Positions 21,349 to 32,167 of a DNA stretch of 32,398 bases are shown one piece after another. Position numbers and translations under genes: made by a program. This DNA is from Haplosporangium gracile (taxonomy: Eukaryota > Mortierellomycota > Mortierellomycetes > Mortierellales > Mortierellaceae), in contig JAAAUF010000462.1 in NCBI GenBank assembly GCA_015499985.1, forward strand, positions 1 through 32,398. The letters run 5' to 3'. Position 1 is the stretch's first letter. Every line of letters begins with the position of its first letter. The notes beneath the pieces were generated by a model. It had not been told where the DNA came from, searched no databases, and saw only the letters and a list, made by a program, of their open reading frames with translations.

Positions 21349-24300
21349 ATGAATGGCCTCGTAGGCATCATCATCGTCACCAACTCCAGTCGCGGACACC
21401 ATTTTGTTTACAAGTACCCACGAGAAAAGAAGAAGGGATTCGCGCCCCATGAGGACTCAACCTTGTTCGCTTCCCAAGAGTCGAAATCAAAGCAGCTTGC
21501 AGAGTCCGATGACTTTCAGGTCACCTCCAAAGTGCTCGGATACGACCCCCAATTCCTCGCCAACATCCTCTCACCAAAACTGAATCTATGCGACAAAAGG
21601 TTCCAGCTCACCGTCGACGACTTGACCTTCATCGGACATCCGGTCTCATTACGCGGGGAAGAGTTTCGACAAAGGCGCGACTACTGGAAGAGAAAGTCGT
21701 CTCGCCCACCCAAGGAGAAATTCAAACGCGGTTGGATCGTTGGAGGAACAGCACCATTCATGGATGACGATGACTCGGATTCGGACTACTACGATGAGGA
21801 CTCGGCGGACGACACAGATTCCATTCGGGGCTCTGTATCAAGCAGGAGCCAGATTGACGGCAAAGAGGCTGCCCTTCGACGGGATTCCAAAGACGAGTCT
21901 GACAACACCACGGCGACTCGATCGCTTACCGACCCTACAGGGCGGAGGCAACATCGCTTCAGGAGTCAGACCTACAACTCCAACGTAGGACCGCCAGCCC
22001 CAGGAGACACTTCCATGTTGACACAGCCGTCTAAGCAGCAGATGGCCCCTTCAACTACCCATCAAGCAACGTTTGCATCCTCTCTCCTTCACCATCCCGT
22101 TTCGTTGCCACAAACACCAACATCCGGCATTCAGGGCACATTTTCGACTCATTTGGGACTCCCACCGCCGATCCAGATCTCACAAGGATCGGTTTTCAAT
22201 GCTCTTTCGCACGTAGTATCGACACCCGCGTCTCACTTCCAGCAAATGTCGTATTTTCATGTCGTCTTTGTGCTGAAGCCTCAAGAGCTTCAACTCAACT
22301 CTGTAGCAGATCAGGTCTACAAGAACATTGCCTGCAAGTTGACGGCAGCGCTCCGCTACGAAGAATTGAACAGCCAGTACGTCAGTCAAGAGGCGACAAA
22401 GATTCTTGGCATCAGGGAGGAGGCAGCACAAGCAGGTCCGTCTTCAAAGACAAAGTGGATCAATGAGTCGGTGTGACCAATGCCATCGTTGCCTATATTC
22501 TTGCGACCGTGCTAGAATTAATCAAGCTGTTGTCGTCACTTGTTAATAGGTCTGAATCTCGAGCAGTTTCATGAGCAAGTTCTATCCACCTCTTCGCTGG
22601 CGAGAGCTGTTCGCTCGATCTACGATTGCGTATCAACTGACAAGGTCTGCCATATCGTCCTGAACGACTCCATCGATGTTTCGCTGCAGATCCCTCACCT
22701 CGCTCCTCTTCCTCGGACCAGTGGCTATGTCACTCGTCGTATCCAAAATACCCTAAACGGCGATAGCCCCACAACAACCTCCGCCAACACCATTTGCAAC
22801 AACAGCACCAACATTTCGGGATCACAGCAGGCTCTGATGACGCCCCTAACAACACAGTATGGAGGCATTGGTGGAATGGGATACATGATGGACGACTATG
22901 AGATCGGGATTGCCTACGAGTACGAGAATTTTCCAGTATTGCTTCCCTACCACACTTTGCTCTTACTTGAGGATCCTGAAGAGATTCTGAAAGATATTCC
23001 ACTGGATGCCAATCCAACCCTCGTCAAGCTAGTACAGATTCTTGTCCCTTACCAATGGTATGATGTCGGGTTATTAAGGACGATGACTTTATATTGCCAT
23101 TACTATATTGTACGTAGATTGATTGTACTCAACATACCTCTTGCCTTGCCCGTCCTCACTTTGCTCGATAGCCTTGACGAACTTCAATATATTCTGGACT
23201 GTTCGATGGCCCAGATCTACCGCCTTGCCTCGCATTTGATCTACTGGCGCAAGGCCAAACTAATTGACCAGATCCGTGTCAACAATGTCTATGTAGTTGC
23301 GCCACAAGCAGGCCTCAACGAGTAAGTCCTGCTTCGCTCTTGCCGACCCCTACATACTGTCGCACACGAAATCATCAGAGTTTGCAATAGAAGTCTAATC
23401 ATTTCTTCTCATTTTTTATACATCTTCATAGATCATTGGTGATTGACTTTTCACAACATTTCCCAACGCTTTCCTTACCCAACATTCTCCATGAACTTTC
23501 GACACCCAAGGCCTACAAGGCCCATATACCCGGAGCAGGGAGGGACAAGGAAGTGCAGACGGTCTACTTGGAGATGCTGACATATTTACTCCGGAAGGAT
23601 TTAGTGGTCCAACTGCATACCTACATCCTGATCATGGTCCCCGAATACATCAAGATCGGTTGCTCCGTCGAGGATTACGAGAATTTGATGATGGAGGAAA
23701 ACAGTGGTGCTTTGACCCCGACCATGGAGTCACCGACTGTAACAGGAGGAGGCCAGAACGGAAGCGCCAAATCTGCAGACTTTGGACAATTGTCGCTCCT
23801 TCAACAGCAGCATCAACAACAACAGCTACAGCAGATGTTTCAAAAGCAACCACAGGCATTACCTTCTCAAACATATCGTTATCACAACCGCTCGTCAACG
23901 GGACCTGGCGGAAGCGGTAGTGGCAGTGGTAGTGGCGGTGGTGGAGGTGTGGGTGGCGCCAGCGGGAACGCCCAGGTACCGGGGTCAACAAGCGCTGGTG
24001 CTGCCATCAGCACCAGTCTAAAATCACATTTGAGTTTACCACCACTTGGAAAGTTGATGGGCAAGAGACAAGATGCTAGCTCGATCTTGCCCAACCCAGG
24101 CCAAGCCTCTGAAATGGAACGTGAGTGGGTCATCAGGATGTGCGAAAACCAACCGCAAAGTGTCACCGACTTGTTTATGAGGTATAATTGAAAGAGCTCG
24201 TGAGTGATGTACTGGATCGAGGCAGTGAATCGAGATGCGGCACACTAATACCTTGTATGCTTCACTGCTGTTAGATTGATTCATTATTTCGACGGTCAGC

Positions 24301-24401
24301 ATCATGTGGAGGAGATCCTGTTCAGAGAACAGATTGTCGCCAAGGATCTGAGGACGGTGCTGTCCGCCTTTCGCGAGTTCTTGATTCTGGCTTGGGCATA
24401 A
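21349..24401 (+). CDS. NPRL3: Nitrogen permease regulator 3 (GATOR1/SEACIT subunit)
   Basis: NPRL3 pairs with NPRL2 and Iml1/DEPDC5 in GATOR1/SEACIT, which restrains TORC1 at the vacuole by acting on Gtr/Rag GTPases when amino acids are short. The N-terminal longin-type part starts MNGLVGIIIVTNSSRGHHFV and continues after an acidic, Ser-rich insert at FHVVFVLKPQELQLNSVADQVYKNI. LLPYHTLLLLEDPEEIL, YRLASHLIYWRKAKLID and LLRKDLVVQLHTYILIMVP follow, then a Q-rich and Gly/Ser-rich disordered insert, and a winged-helix end, LIHYFDGQHHVEEILFRE. Exon ends 23321|23432 and 24181|24275 are clear. Intron 1 is not: either 21349-22435 joins 22550 (GTCCGT donor, TAG), or 21349-22470 joins 22567 (GTGTGA donor, CAG). 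Neither donor has the GTA seen elsewhere. Length is about 911 residues on the first model, much longer than human because of the inserts. Confidence 0.93.
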
Positions 24402-24433
24402 CAACTCATGTATGCACCCACAACTATCATTAA

Positions 24434-24439
24434 AATAAA
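24434..24439 (+). terminator. Poly(A) signal of NPRL3 (AATAAA)
   Basis: AATAAA lies 33 bases after the NPRL3 stop. Cleavage 15-25 bases downstream would fall at the AKR gene's own signal on the other strand. Confidence 0.65.
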
Positions 24440-24453
24440 CTGCTTTGCTGTTG

Positions 24454-24459
24454 TTTATT
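24454..24459 (-). terminator. Poly(A) signal of the aldo-keto reductase gene (AATAAA on minus)
   Basis: TTTATT on the plus strand is AATAAA on the minus strand, 45 bases past the AKR stop. Only 14 bases separate it from the NPRL3 signal, so the two convergent transcripts overlap at their 3' ends. Confidence 0.6.
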
Positions 24460-24503
24460 TGTCATTTTTGCCACACCATAGTGCCCATGAAGAGAAAGCT
24501 GGT

Positions 24504-25796
24504 CTACTTGGATTCGATTGCTTGGTAGACAGCTCGCGCAGCAGCCTCGTCCTTGAAGTATTTGGGGCAGGCAACCTTGACATGTTCCCAGGCGGCATCA
24601 AACGCCTCGACAACCTCCTTGGGCAAGGGGCCCTTGTCCAAGTCAGCCAAGTTCTGCTCCAGATGCTGAATCGAGCTGACGCCGATAATAATGCCATCCT
24701 GCGCATTCAGTCCAGAGTGGTGAGACATCCACCTTAACGTTGCCTCGATCAAGGTTAGCTTGTGCTCCTGGGTGGCCCTTGTTAGTGAAGTAATGGCCTC
24801 AAAGTAAAGAGTGTTCCAGTACCTGTCGCGGTACAACTTTCCAGGACTGGATTTGGTGTCGAATCGGCCGCCGGCCTCGGCTTCTGGGTGGGAGAAGTTG
24901 TGCTTTCCAGAGAGGAGTCCTCCAGCCAAAGGATTGAATGCGTAAAAGGCAATCTTGAACTTTTTAAGGCAGGGGAGCAATTCTGGCTGGATGTCGCGTA
25001 CGATTGGGTTGTACTAACATTCGGCAAAGAGAACGAATGAGGGGGTAAGTTAGGGCCTGGCAAGATAGCGTAAGAAAAGTATTGAGGGACGTGTGCACTG
25101 ACCCATCTATTTTCTTGCCTCTTGTCATCGATTCATGCAAACAAGATAAAAGAATAGATAGCTTACCATGCCCTGGTACACCGTGGGAAGAACATAACCG
25201 CTCTGCTTGCAGAGCTGGTAGATAAGAGCGACTTGCCACGCCGCAAAGTTCGAGAGTCCGAACTAGTGCAAACCATAATAAAAAGTGCGCAGTGAAGAGT
25301 GGGTTTGTCGTTAACACGCTAGCACGTCTTCATCAATAATGACACGATAGACCAAGGCGCAGTAACTTACTCTTTCGAAGCGCCCCTCGCGGTAAAGGTC
25401 GTCAATAGCTTTGACGGTCTCCTCGAAAGGAGTAGTGTAGTCTGGGGCGTGGAGATAAAAGATGTCAACCTTTTCAGTCTTTAGTGCTGCCAAGGATTGA
25501 AGGAAGGTCTTCCTCATCAGCTCCGATCCGTGGGATTTAGGAGCAGTCGGCCAGACCTTAGTGGCGATTTTGAAGGCAGAGGTATCTATCTGACCAAGGG
25601 CTGTCTCGGTATCGCCTCCGCAATAGACGCGAGCGGTGTCGAGCTCGGTGTGGCCGTATTTGTGGAAGGTGTCGAGGAAGGGCTTGATGTTCTCGATGCC
25701 ACGAATCCTAACGGATGAGGTCTCGGCGACGGTGGTCTCGAGACCGAATGTCATGGTTCCAAGGATGACCTTGGGGCTTGTTCTTTGTCCTGTCAT
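24504..25796 (-). CDS. AKR7-type aldo-keto reductase (aflatoxin aldehyde reductase-like)
   Basis: NADPH-dependent enzymes of this family reduce aldehydes and ketones, including dialdehydes and succinic semialdehyde, in the cytosol. Three exons fit: 25796-25371, 25262-25167 and 25013-24504, giving 343 residues. The catalytic tetrad is complete: Asp53 and Tyr58 in HTELDTARVY, Lys80 in KIATKVW and His116 in FYLHAPD. AKR7 hallmarks follow: GLSNFAAWQVA, PTVYQGMYNPI across the second junction, FYAFNPLAGGLLSGK, YRDRYWN, LRWMSHHSGL and GVSSIQHLEQNL. Exon 1 alone would stop just past 25370, so splicing is needed. The endogenous substrate cannot be told from sequence. It converges on NPRL3 and diverges from PIG-S across about 570 bases. 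Confidence 0.96.
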
Positions 25797-26363
25797 TGTG
25801 TCTGGGAGTGAGTCAGAGTCTGCTGTTGGTGGAGGTGGTGTGTTGGCGTGGTAGGGTGTAGGGATGTGGAGTGAAGGTTGAAAAGAACAAAGGAAAGAAA
25901 GGTGATAGTGTGAATGCTTTGCTGGCTATTTATGCGTGAGAAAGGGGTTGATGATGTTTGACCAATTTACACCGGATAAACCATTCGCGTTTTTTCGAAA
26001 ACAGCGTCCTCAATGTAGAGTCATCCACTAGGTCCGCCGCTTATCCGCTGCGCGTCTTGGTCGAGGTTTTCATCGCTGATATGGGATAAAGATTCGAACC
26101 GGCTCATTCCTACGAACCGGGTTAAAGGACCGTCTTAGCAAAGAAGGGGAAAATATATATGTATAAAGAACCGAGGTGTATTCATAATGACACCCGGCCT
26201 TGGGAAATCGTGGCAATCACACGTGTGGCGATGACTTACGTGGGTACAGCCAGTCAGTTTCCCAAATGCATTAAACCGTCACACACTTTGTTCGTCTCAA
26301 GAACATCATCTGTCTCGCTCTTGTACTTTCTTTTTCATCTACACACAAAAACACACATCGACT
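25797..26363. promoter_or_regulatory. Divergent promoter of the aldo-keto reductase and PIG-S
   Basis: This 567-base spacer has two sides. The AKR side (25800-25930) is G/T-rich on the plus strand, so C/A-rich as a minus-strand leader. The PIG-S side ends in a T/C-rich then ACACA-rich leader (26320-26360). A cgaaccgg motif occurs at about 26095-26101 and again at 26114-26120, spaced 19 bases apart; it might be a factor site. A 'ggttcgaatc'-like match nearby is not part of a tRNA. Confidence 0.45.
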
Positions 26364-28729
26364 ATGGCTGCTGACAGAGACCCCATGGCGGCAAACGGTA
26401 AGAAATACTGCCTTGCGGACAACTCGCTACTTCGGCACTCTTAATCTTTGTTGATCGTCACCAGCACTTGCACTGGGTCCCACTCATTCACACTTGATGC
26501 AACTGCACTATAGACAAGACAAGAAGAATGGTCATTCTCTCAGTATGGGCCGTCGTCCTCCTCGGTCTGCCTCTTTGGTGGAAAACCACACGTGTCTACA
26601 GAGCTGAGCTTCCTTACGACTCAATCGACCAGTGGAACCAGTGGAAGGTATAAAAACTTGACTTGAAAAAAAAAAAAAAAACACTGTGCCTCACTGCACT
26701 CTATTTTTAATCAGACTAGCTAACAACTGTCCACTTCTGATCCTGTGAGTAGACCTGTCAGCCAAAGTTCCCTATTCGCGTGAATCTTCACCTCTCAGAA
26801 ACAGAACAACAACGGAGTGGCAACAATTCATCAATGAGCGACGTCATTCAAGGCGTTATCAGACGAGTTCAGGAACTGAACACAGCTCATGACGGCAAAG
26901 AGTCTTTGTTGGCGGTAGAATTCATCGCAGGCAAGCCTTGGACAGGATTCGTCAACAAGGATATGACAGGCAAGAAGACGATTCGTTTTTGTCTAAGGGA
27001 CTGGATGCTGTAGTGTTCCAATATAGTCGTCAGACGAAACTAATCTTTCGCGGCCCATTCACATTGTTAGATCATACCAGTACAACCCCTGGAACGTACG
27101 ACTTTTATATTTCACCCAGCAATGCGACACATGCAAGCATACGGAGTCAGCGCCAAGGATTCATTCAAGTTCAGTCTTGGAATACTGGTAGGATGTTGCA
27201 ACCTGCTGGCAAAGGCTATGTTGCAGTGGAACCTGAATTGATGGGCTAAAAATACTGATGATATATATATATATACATTACTGTTGCCTGCAGATCACAT
27301 CATCGACACCATTGTGGAGACATCGGGCGCTGTGTTTGGATCAGAGGAAATGACTCTCCGCCAATTGCTCGACACGAACGAGGACACACAGGGAGTGCAC
27401 AAGGTGCAAGGTCAGCTCAAGACAGTAAAATACGCGCCGGGGTACCAATTGGCTTTTAGCTTATTCAGCGGCGATGCGTCCAACGGTGTTCGGGAATGGA
27501 AAATGCAGGAAGCCATTCACGGTAAGATTGCTGTGTACTTCGTTAAAAAGCTCAAGTGAGCAGCTGAATGCCTACAGTCGCGGACAGTTATTAATAATGA
27601 CTTTCGATCTCCAACTTAGCATATCTCGCCCCCTTCATCAAGACAATGTCGACCTTGTCAAAGTTCACGGTCGAATCGCAGATCCAACATTATGCTTCTC
27701 TGGCATTCACTCCTCAAATGGACCACGGTTCTCAAGAGCACTATTTGACGCCGGATGCGCTTCCCAACTTTATCAATGCTGCCGAGTGGAGCCTAGGTAC
27801 GAATCGGACAAGTACAAGAATATGGCACCCATTGGACTACTAACCCTGGGAGAGATCAAAGCAAGTAGTGTGGCCGACTAACTATCATGCGGTTTTATTT
27901 GGCTGTGGAAACGATAGCGTCGACGGTATCTTCGTTGCCATCGCTCAACTTTTTGACATACGTGCCCAAGCCTAGCGAGAGCCCTTTGGTCATCAAAACA
28001 GGACCAGGCGCATCGAAATCGTCCACTAACTCGTTCCTTATCCCACGCTGGGGAGGCGTGGCTATCCTCAATCGCGATACCGACAGGACCAAGAATGCAG
28101 AGGAGCACCCTGAAGTGATCACTGTCCAGGATTTGGAACCTGTGATGAGAGTGTTCTTGACGCAGCTGAGGGACCTCATGGGTGTCACTGACCTGTCTAC
28201 AACCGCTCAGTCATCGTCTTCCTTTCCAATCGTGTTCCACAAGTCATTGAACGAGGCACCGACAACTTGGGAGCTGGATAACCTGTTGAGGAGACGCTCA
28301 GCCGAGAATCTGGTTGATTCACTTGCTACGATCTCATCGCTGGCCCGCCTTGTGAGAGACACGCCCAACATGGTTGTTTTGGATCATATCCAGAAGGATG
28401 TGACTGAGGCCCTATGGGATATAGGACGTTCTTGCGAACATTTGTCTCGGCAGGAGTATGTCGAGGCATTGGCGGCTTCACGGGATGGTCTACTCAAGTC
28501 TGAGACGGCGTTTTTTGACCCAACGATGGTGTCGATGCTGTACTTTCCTGACGAGCACAAGTATGCGATCTACATGCCGTTGTTTGTCCCGATCTCCGTC
28601 CCGCTATTGATGTCGCTACTGAGGGAGGTGAAACGATCTAAAGAGAAGAAGAAGCAGGCTCAAAAGGACAAAAACAAGGCCAGCCAGGGTCACGAGAACC
28701 ATGAAATCAAGCACGACAAGCAGGAATAA
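26364..28729 (+). CDS. PIGS: GPI transamidase subunit PIG-S/Gpi17
   Basis: PIG-S is a subunit of the endoplasmic-reticulum complex that swaps a protein's C-terminal signal for a GPI anchor. Seven exons fit: 26364-26397, 26514-26647, 26753-26914, 26998-27187, 27294-27521, 27620-27796 and 27918-28729, giving 578 residues (human about 555). An N-terminal membrane segment, VWAVVLLGLPLWWKTTRVYRA, is diagnostic. The lumenal region includes LPSLNFLTYVP, IPRWGGVAIL, TWELDNLLRRRSAENLVDS and SETAFFDPTMVSMLYFPDEH. A second membrane segment, YAIYMPLFVPISVPLLMSL, precedes a Lys-rich cytoplasmic tail. The third intron (26915-26997, GTAGAA donor, pyrimidine-rich TCTAAG acceptor) is my inference; without it the frame shifts near 26930. 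Intron 4 uses CAG after an (AT)n run (about 27261-27275). Family certain; exon 3-4 boundary less so. Confidence 0.95.
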
Positions 28730-28730
28730 A
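28725..28730 (+). terminator. AATAAA overlapping the PIG-S stop codon
   Basis: The hexamer AATAAA spans the TAA stop (28727-28729). If used, it would leave a very short 3' UTR of some 15-25 bases. No other canonical plus-strand AATAAA lies close behind, though tcaataaacg at about 28818-28827 is an alternative. Confidence 0.35.
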
Positions 28731-30523
28731 AATAACTTGAGATCAAATATATCTGCGTCCATCAAATGGAAGGGTAAGGCTGCACCAATCAACCATTGGT
28801 CGCTCTCCTTTTCTTCTTCAATAAACGCGCGTTTTGGCGTGTAATGGTACTTCCTTTGTTCCTTTTTTCTTTCGACTTTTGATGTCTAAGCATGTACTTG
28901 TGCGAGAATTGTGAAAAGATTTGGAGGTCCACATAGCGCCTTTGTCTTTCATTTCTTTCTCTGTGCAACCCTGTCATTTCTTTCCAGTCTCTCTATTGCT
29001 CCTCATGTTCTTCAAGCTCTTCTTCCTGCCTCCACACCCACCTACTCCCGCTCTCCCTGCCCTCGTCTTCTTTTGTGGACACAGCACTGACATTTTATCA
29101 ACTATGCCATGATCGTCTTCCGTATCGACTCAGTCTATCACTATCTGCTCGTCTAGCCTCTTGTTGGCCTCTATGAGGCTCTATCACGACGAATTCATCG
29201 AGACAAGGTACGACTGCTCCAAGTTCCACAGCATACGATCGATCAGCAGTAATCCATTGAGCACCATAACCACATTACCTCAGAAGGGATTGGACATAAG
29301 AACAGGCGAGAAGAAAGTCGATGTTAGAAAGTGGGCAGACCGATTAAGGATATGGCGCAAGGATGAGAGCGCTTTGAGGTTATGGGTGCATACGTGACTA
29401 TACATGGAGATAGTTAAAGAAGCGGCAACGAGTCAATTAGAGTTGAATGGGTTGGTGGTTGTTGTTGGGGTGATGCTGTTCTTGGCGAATACAGCGATTC
29501 CGGGCCAACATACCGAAGCCCCAATGCGTTTTGTAGTTTCATCGTCGTAAGGAATTGCTCGTGTTCAACTGATAGTGCCGGGAAGATTCTTCGTTAATTG
29601 ATAAAAAGGTTGTCAAGTGAGGATGAAGACTGTACGCACTCACTCATCAGATAAAGTGGCTGACAAGCCTAGCTTTCTGCTGGCGATGATAGTTAGTTTC
29701 CAGTTAATGGGCTGCTGCAATGGATGTTACCGTGAGTCAAACATGCTCGGTCACTACTGTGGGCAGTTTAGTTCATGATTGACAGACAGATGAATTTGTG
29801 TCTGCCTATTAGAGTTTTCGAGTTGTCAGCAGAAATGCAGTACAACAACTATTTCTTTATATGAGAGCAAACAGACATGTGTCCTCCCCTCGTCCCATGT
29901 GTAGAGCGGCTTGTGCCTCGTCTGTTGCAAAGCGATGGACGCTGCTAATGACACTTACTCTCTCTCTTTAAAAGGAGTATTAGGACAAGAAGGAAGGATA
30001 CGTTTGTGTTTGGAGGAGATAAAGAATGAGAAAAGTGGTGCATGCGCAAGTCGGTGTGGTGTGTGCCGAGCGAAGACACGGATGACGAGGCTGGCTGAGG
30101 ATTCAGCCGTGCCGATTATCCTCCTTGACGAATTAGGCGGACAGGAAGATGAATTTGAGTCGAGTGAGCCCAACTGAGCAAGATTCAAACAGGTTTCGTA
30201 CCCTCCCCCTCAGGCCTCGGCACACTTCGTTTTTTATCAAAAAGATAAAAACGCCTTTGTTTCCTTTTCATCTTTTCTTCTCTTGTCTCCCTCCTTCCTC
30301 CCCTTCACTCTTGTCTCATTCAACCACTTTCTGTGTCCTCCTTCTCCTCTTCATCCTTTATCGATCATTCTCCCTGTCGTCCCTCTCCCTCCCTTGACCA
30401 CATCATTCCGACTTTATTTTCCGAAATTGAACACTTACTCCACAACAGCCAACAGCTTCCTCTCTCTCATTGCAGCGAATTCATACACCTGCCCAGCCAC
30501 AACCAACAACACAACCACCGACA
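28731..30523. other. 1.8-kb spacer without a confident gene
   Basis: The largest gene-poor gap in the right part. 28920-29100 is pyrimidine-rich and ends in a leader-like ACAGCAC...CAACTATG, as upstream of genes here. A small frame from ATG 29173 to 29397 (75 codons, rich in Arg, Lys and Asp, ending RIWRKDESALRLWVHT) follows but has no recognisable domain and no clear splice partner. 29400-29900 shows nothing. A frame at about 29911-30177 is unsupported. 30280-30420 is CT-rich and is most likely the promoter and leader of the START gene. A long non-coding transcript or a fast-evolving small gene is possible. Confidence 0.4.
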
Positions 30524-32139
30524 ATGGGCGATTCGACGCAGTCTCCCTTGGCCATGCTGGTCCTGGTCACCCCCTACACCATCCTCTACCTCGTCAACCA
30601 GTGTATGTAACCTACAAAAGAGAGCTACCTCAGTGATGTTATATCCCAGGTGAAAGTGACACGTGCCTGATTTCTTTTTTTTTTTTTTTAAAAATCTGCC
30701 ACTTGCATAGTGTTTTTAAATGGCATCCTAGACAAGGTTCACTATGTGTTCTTTGAACTCATTTTCGTCCTCGCTTTCCGCAAGCTGTTCGGACTACCTG
30801 ATCTGAGCGAACGACTCTTCCCAGCCCAGGTTGCTTTGCAGTCAGCCGAGACTATTCGCCCTATGAAGACTTCATTGGCCAACGGAACTGCCAAACTGGC
30901 CGTTGTCAACGGAGCCCCCGCCACTACAATCAAGAAGAAAGCGAAAAAGGCTGCTACTCCCAAGGCATCAGCAACTACTCCAACTATGGAATCGAAGAAG
31001 ATCAAGAAGAAAATGGAGCAGCCCTATGCCAGAGAGTTGGTCGCTATGGAGAAAAAGTTTATGGACTACGTTGGCAGCAAAGATATTTGGGTCAAAGTAT
31101 TTGAGGAGGCATCCCCAGGATTGATCGAGGTGTACCAATTCAAGGACCGACCAATGTGCTACAAAGTCATTGCTGTCATGGACAACACACCAGCAGTGAC
31201 CTTTGATACTCTCTCCGAGGTTAGCCGTCGTTTGGAGTGGGATCCCCTCTGTGAGGAGGCCAGGACTCTGGCTGCGATTTCGCCCGGCGTCAAGGTGCAA
31301 TACGTACGCACCAAAGGAATGTGGCCAACCTCCTCGCGCGATACCGTTGTTCTTGGAACGATCAAGGAGCTGGATGATGGACGGTACTTCAATGTCACGT
31401 CTTCGGTCGAACACTCGCTCATGCCCGAGAGGACCAAGGAGAAGATTGTCAGAATGGAGATGGCAGTTGCTGGACAGATCATCGGACCAGAACCTGGACA
31501 GCCCAACAAGTGCCGTCTCGTCCAGGTGATCGATGCCGATCTCAAGGGATGGATCCCTGATAAAATCATTCAGCTTGGTACGCATTTATATTTCTCATCT
31601 TATCTTGGTTCATGAATCGCATTACCTTGGCAAACACTCTCAAAAGTGCTGTTTACTTACGCTACTTTGTGTTTTTGCAAATGTTATTAGTTTCGACAAA
31701 GGCTGTGCCTGAAGGAATCCGTAATGTCAACAAAATGATCCCGGAAATAGAGCCTTATCAGGAGTCCAAGGCTTTAGAAAGAGTCATTGCCGTCCGCAAG
31801 GAAGTCGAGGCCAAAGCGGCGCAAGATAGTGACAATGGAGCTGAGGAAGACGAGGAGGAGGAAGTTCACGGCCTCAAACCTCAGTGCGAATTGTCGCCGG
31901 GATCGCTTCTTAACACTCACAGCATTTATGGACACGGAAACGGGCATCTTCCCAGTAACAGATCCAACAATGCCGTCGAGAGGAAACGCTCAAGCGCGTT
32001 CAGGGGGTTCTGGGAGAGCTTCAAGCAGAACCTAGGATACGGAAGCAGCTCTGCCAAGGTCAATCGAGTAGTCATCATGACCATTGTCCTTGCAGTCCTG
32101 GGACCGACTATCGCCCGCCTCCGGAGAAAGCGACGATAG
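30524..32139 (+). CDS. START-domain lipid-transfer protein with two membrane anchors
   Basis: Three exons fit: 30524-30602, 30711-31577 and 31691-32139, giving 464 residues. START domains form a cavity that carries sterols or phospholipids between membranes. The N-terminus is hydrophobic (MLVLVTPYTILYLVNQ, then VFFELIFVLAF), followed by a Lys/Ala/Thr linker with KKKAKKAATPKA. The START core lies at about residues 120-310: KDIWVKVFEEASPGLIEVYQ, SEVSRRLEWDPLCEEA, YVRTKGMWPTSSRD, FNVTSSVEH and LVQVIDADLKGWIPDKIIQ. After it come an acidic stretch (EEDEEEEVHG), a Ser/Asn linker and a tail anchor, VVIMTIVLAVLGPTIA, with a basic end RLRRKRR. The anchors suggest a protein bridging or docking at the endoplasmic reticulum; ligand and contact site are unknown. 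Donors GTATGT and GTACGC, acceptors TAG. The ATG at 30524 follows a CAACAA leader. Confidence 0.93.
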
Positions 32140-32157
32140 GTGATTAGCTCGAAGGAA

Positions 32158-32167
32158 AATAAATAAA
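32158..32167 (+). terminator. Tandem poly(A) signals of the START gene
   Basis: Two overlapping AATAAA hexamers (32158-32163 and 32162-32167) start 19 bases after the stop, followed by a T-rich stretch and an A run. Confidence 0.65.

Noticed and set aside
26080..26125. ttcgaacc/ggttcgaatc motif resembling a tRNA T-arm
   Set aside because: The T-stem does not pair, and no acceptor stem, D-arm or anticodon arm can be drawn around it on either strand.
30150..30200. Minus-strand GCTCAGTTGGG resembling a tRNA D-arm
   Set aside because: The following bases repeat GCTC instead of giving GAGC, so the D-stem cannot form, and no anticodon or T-arm follows.
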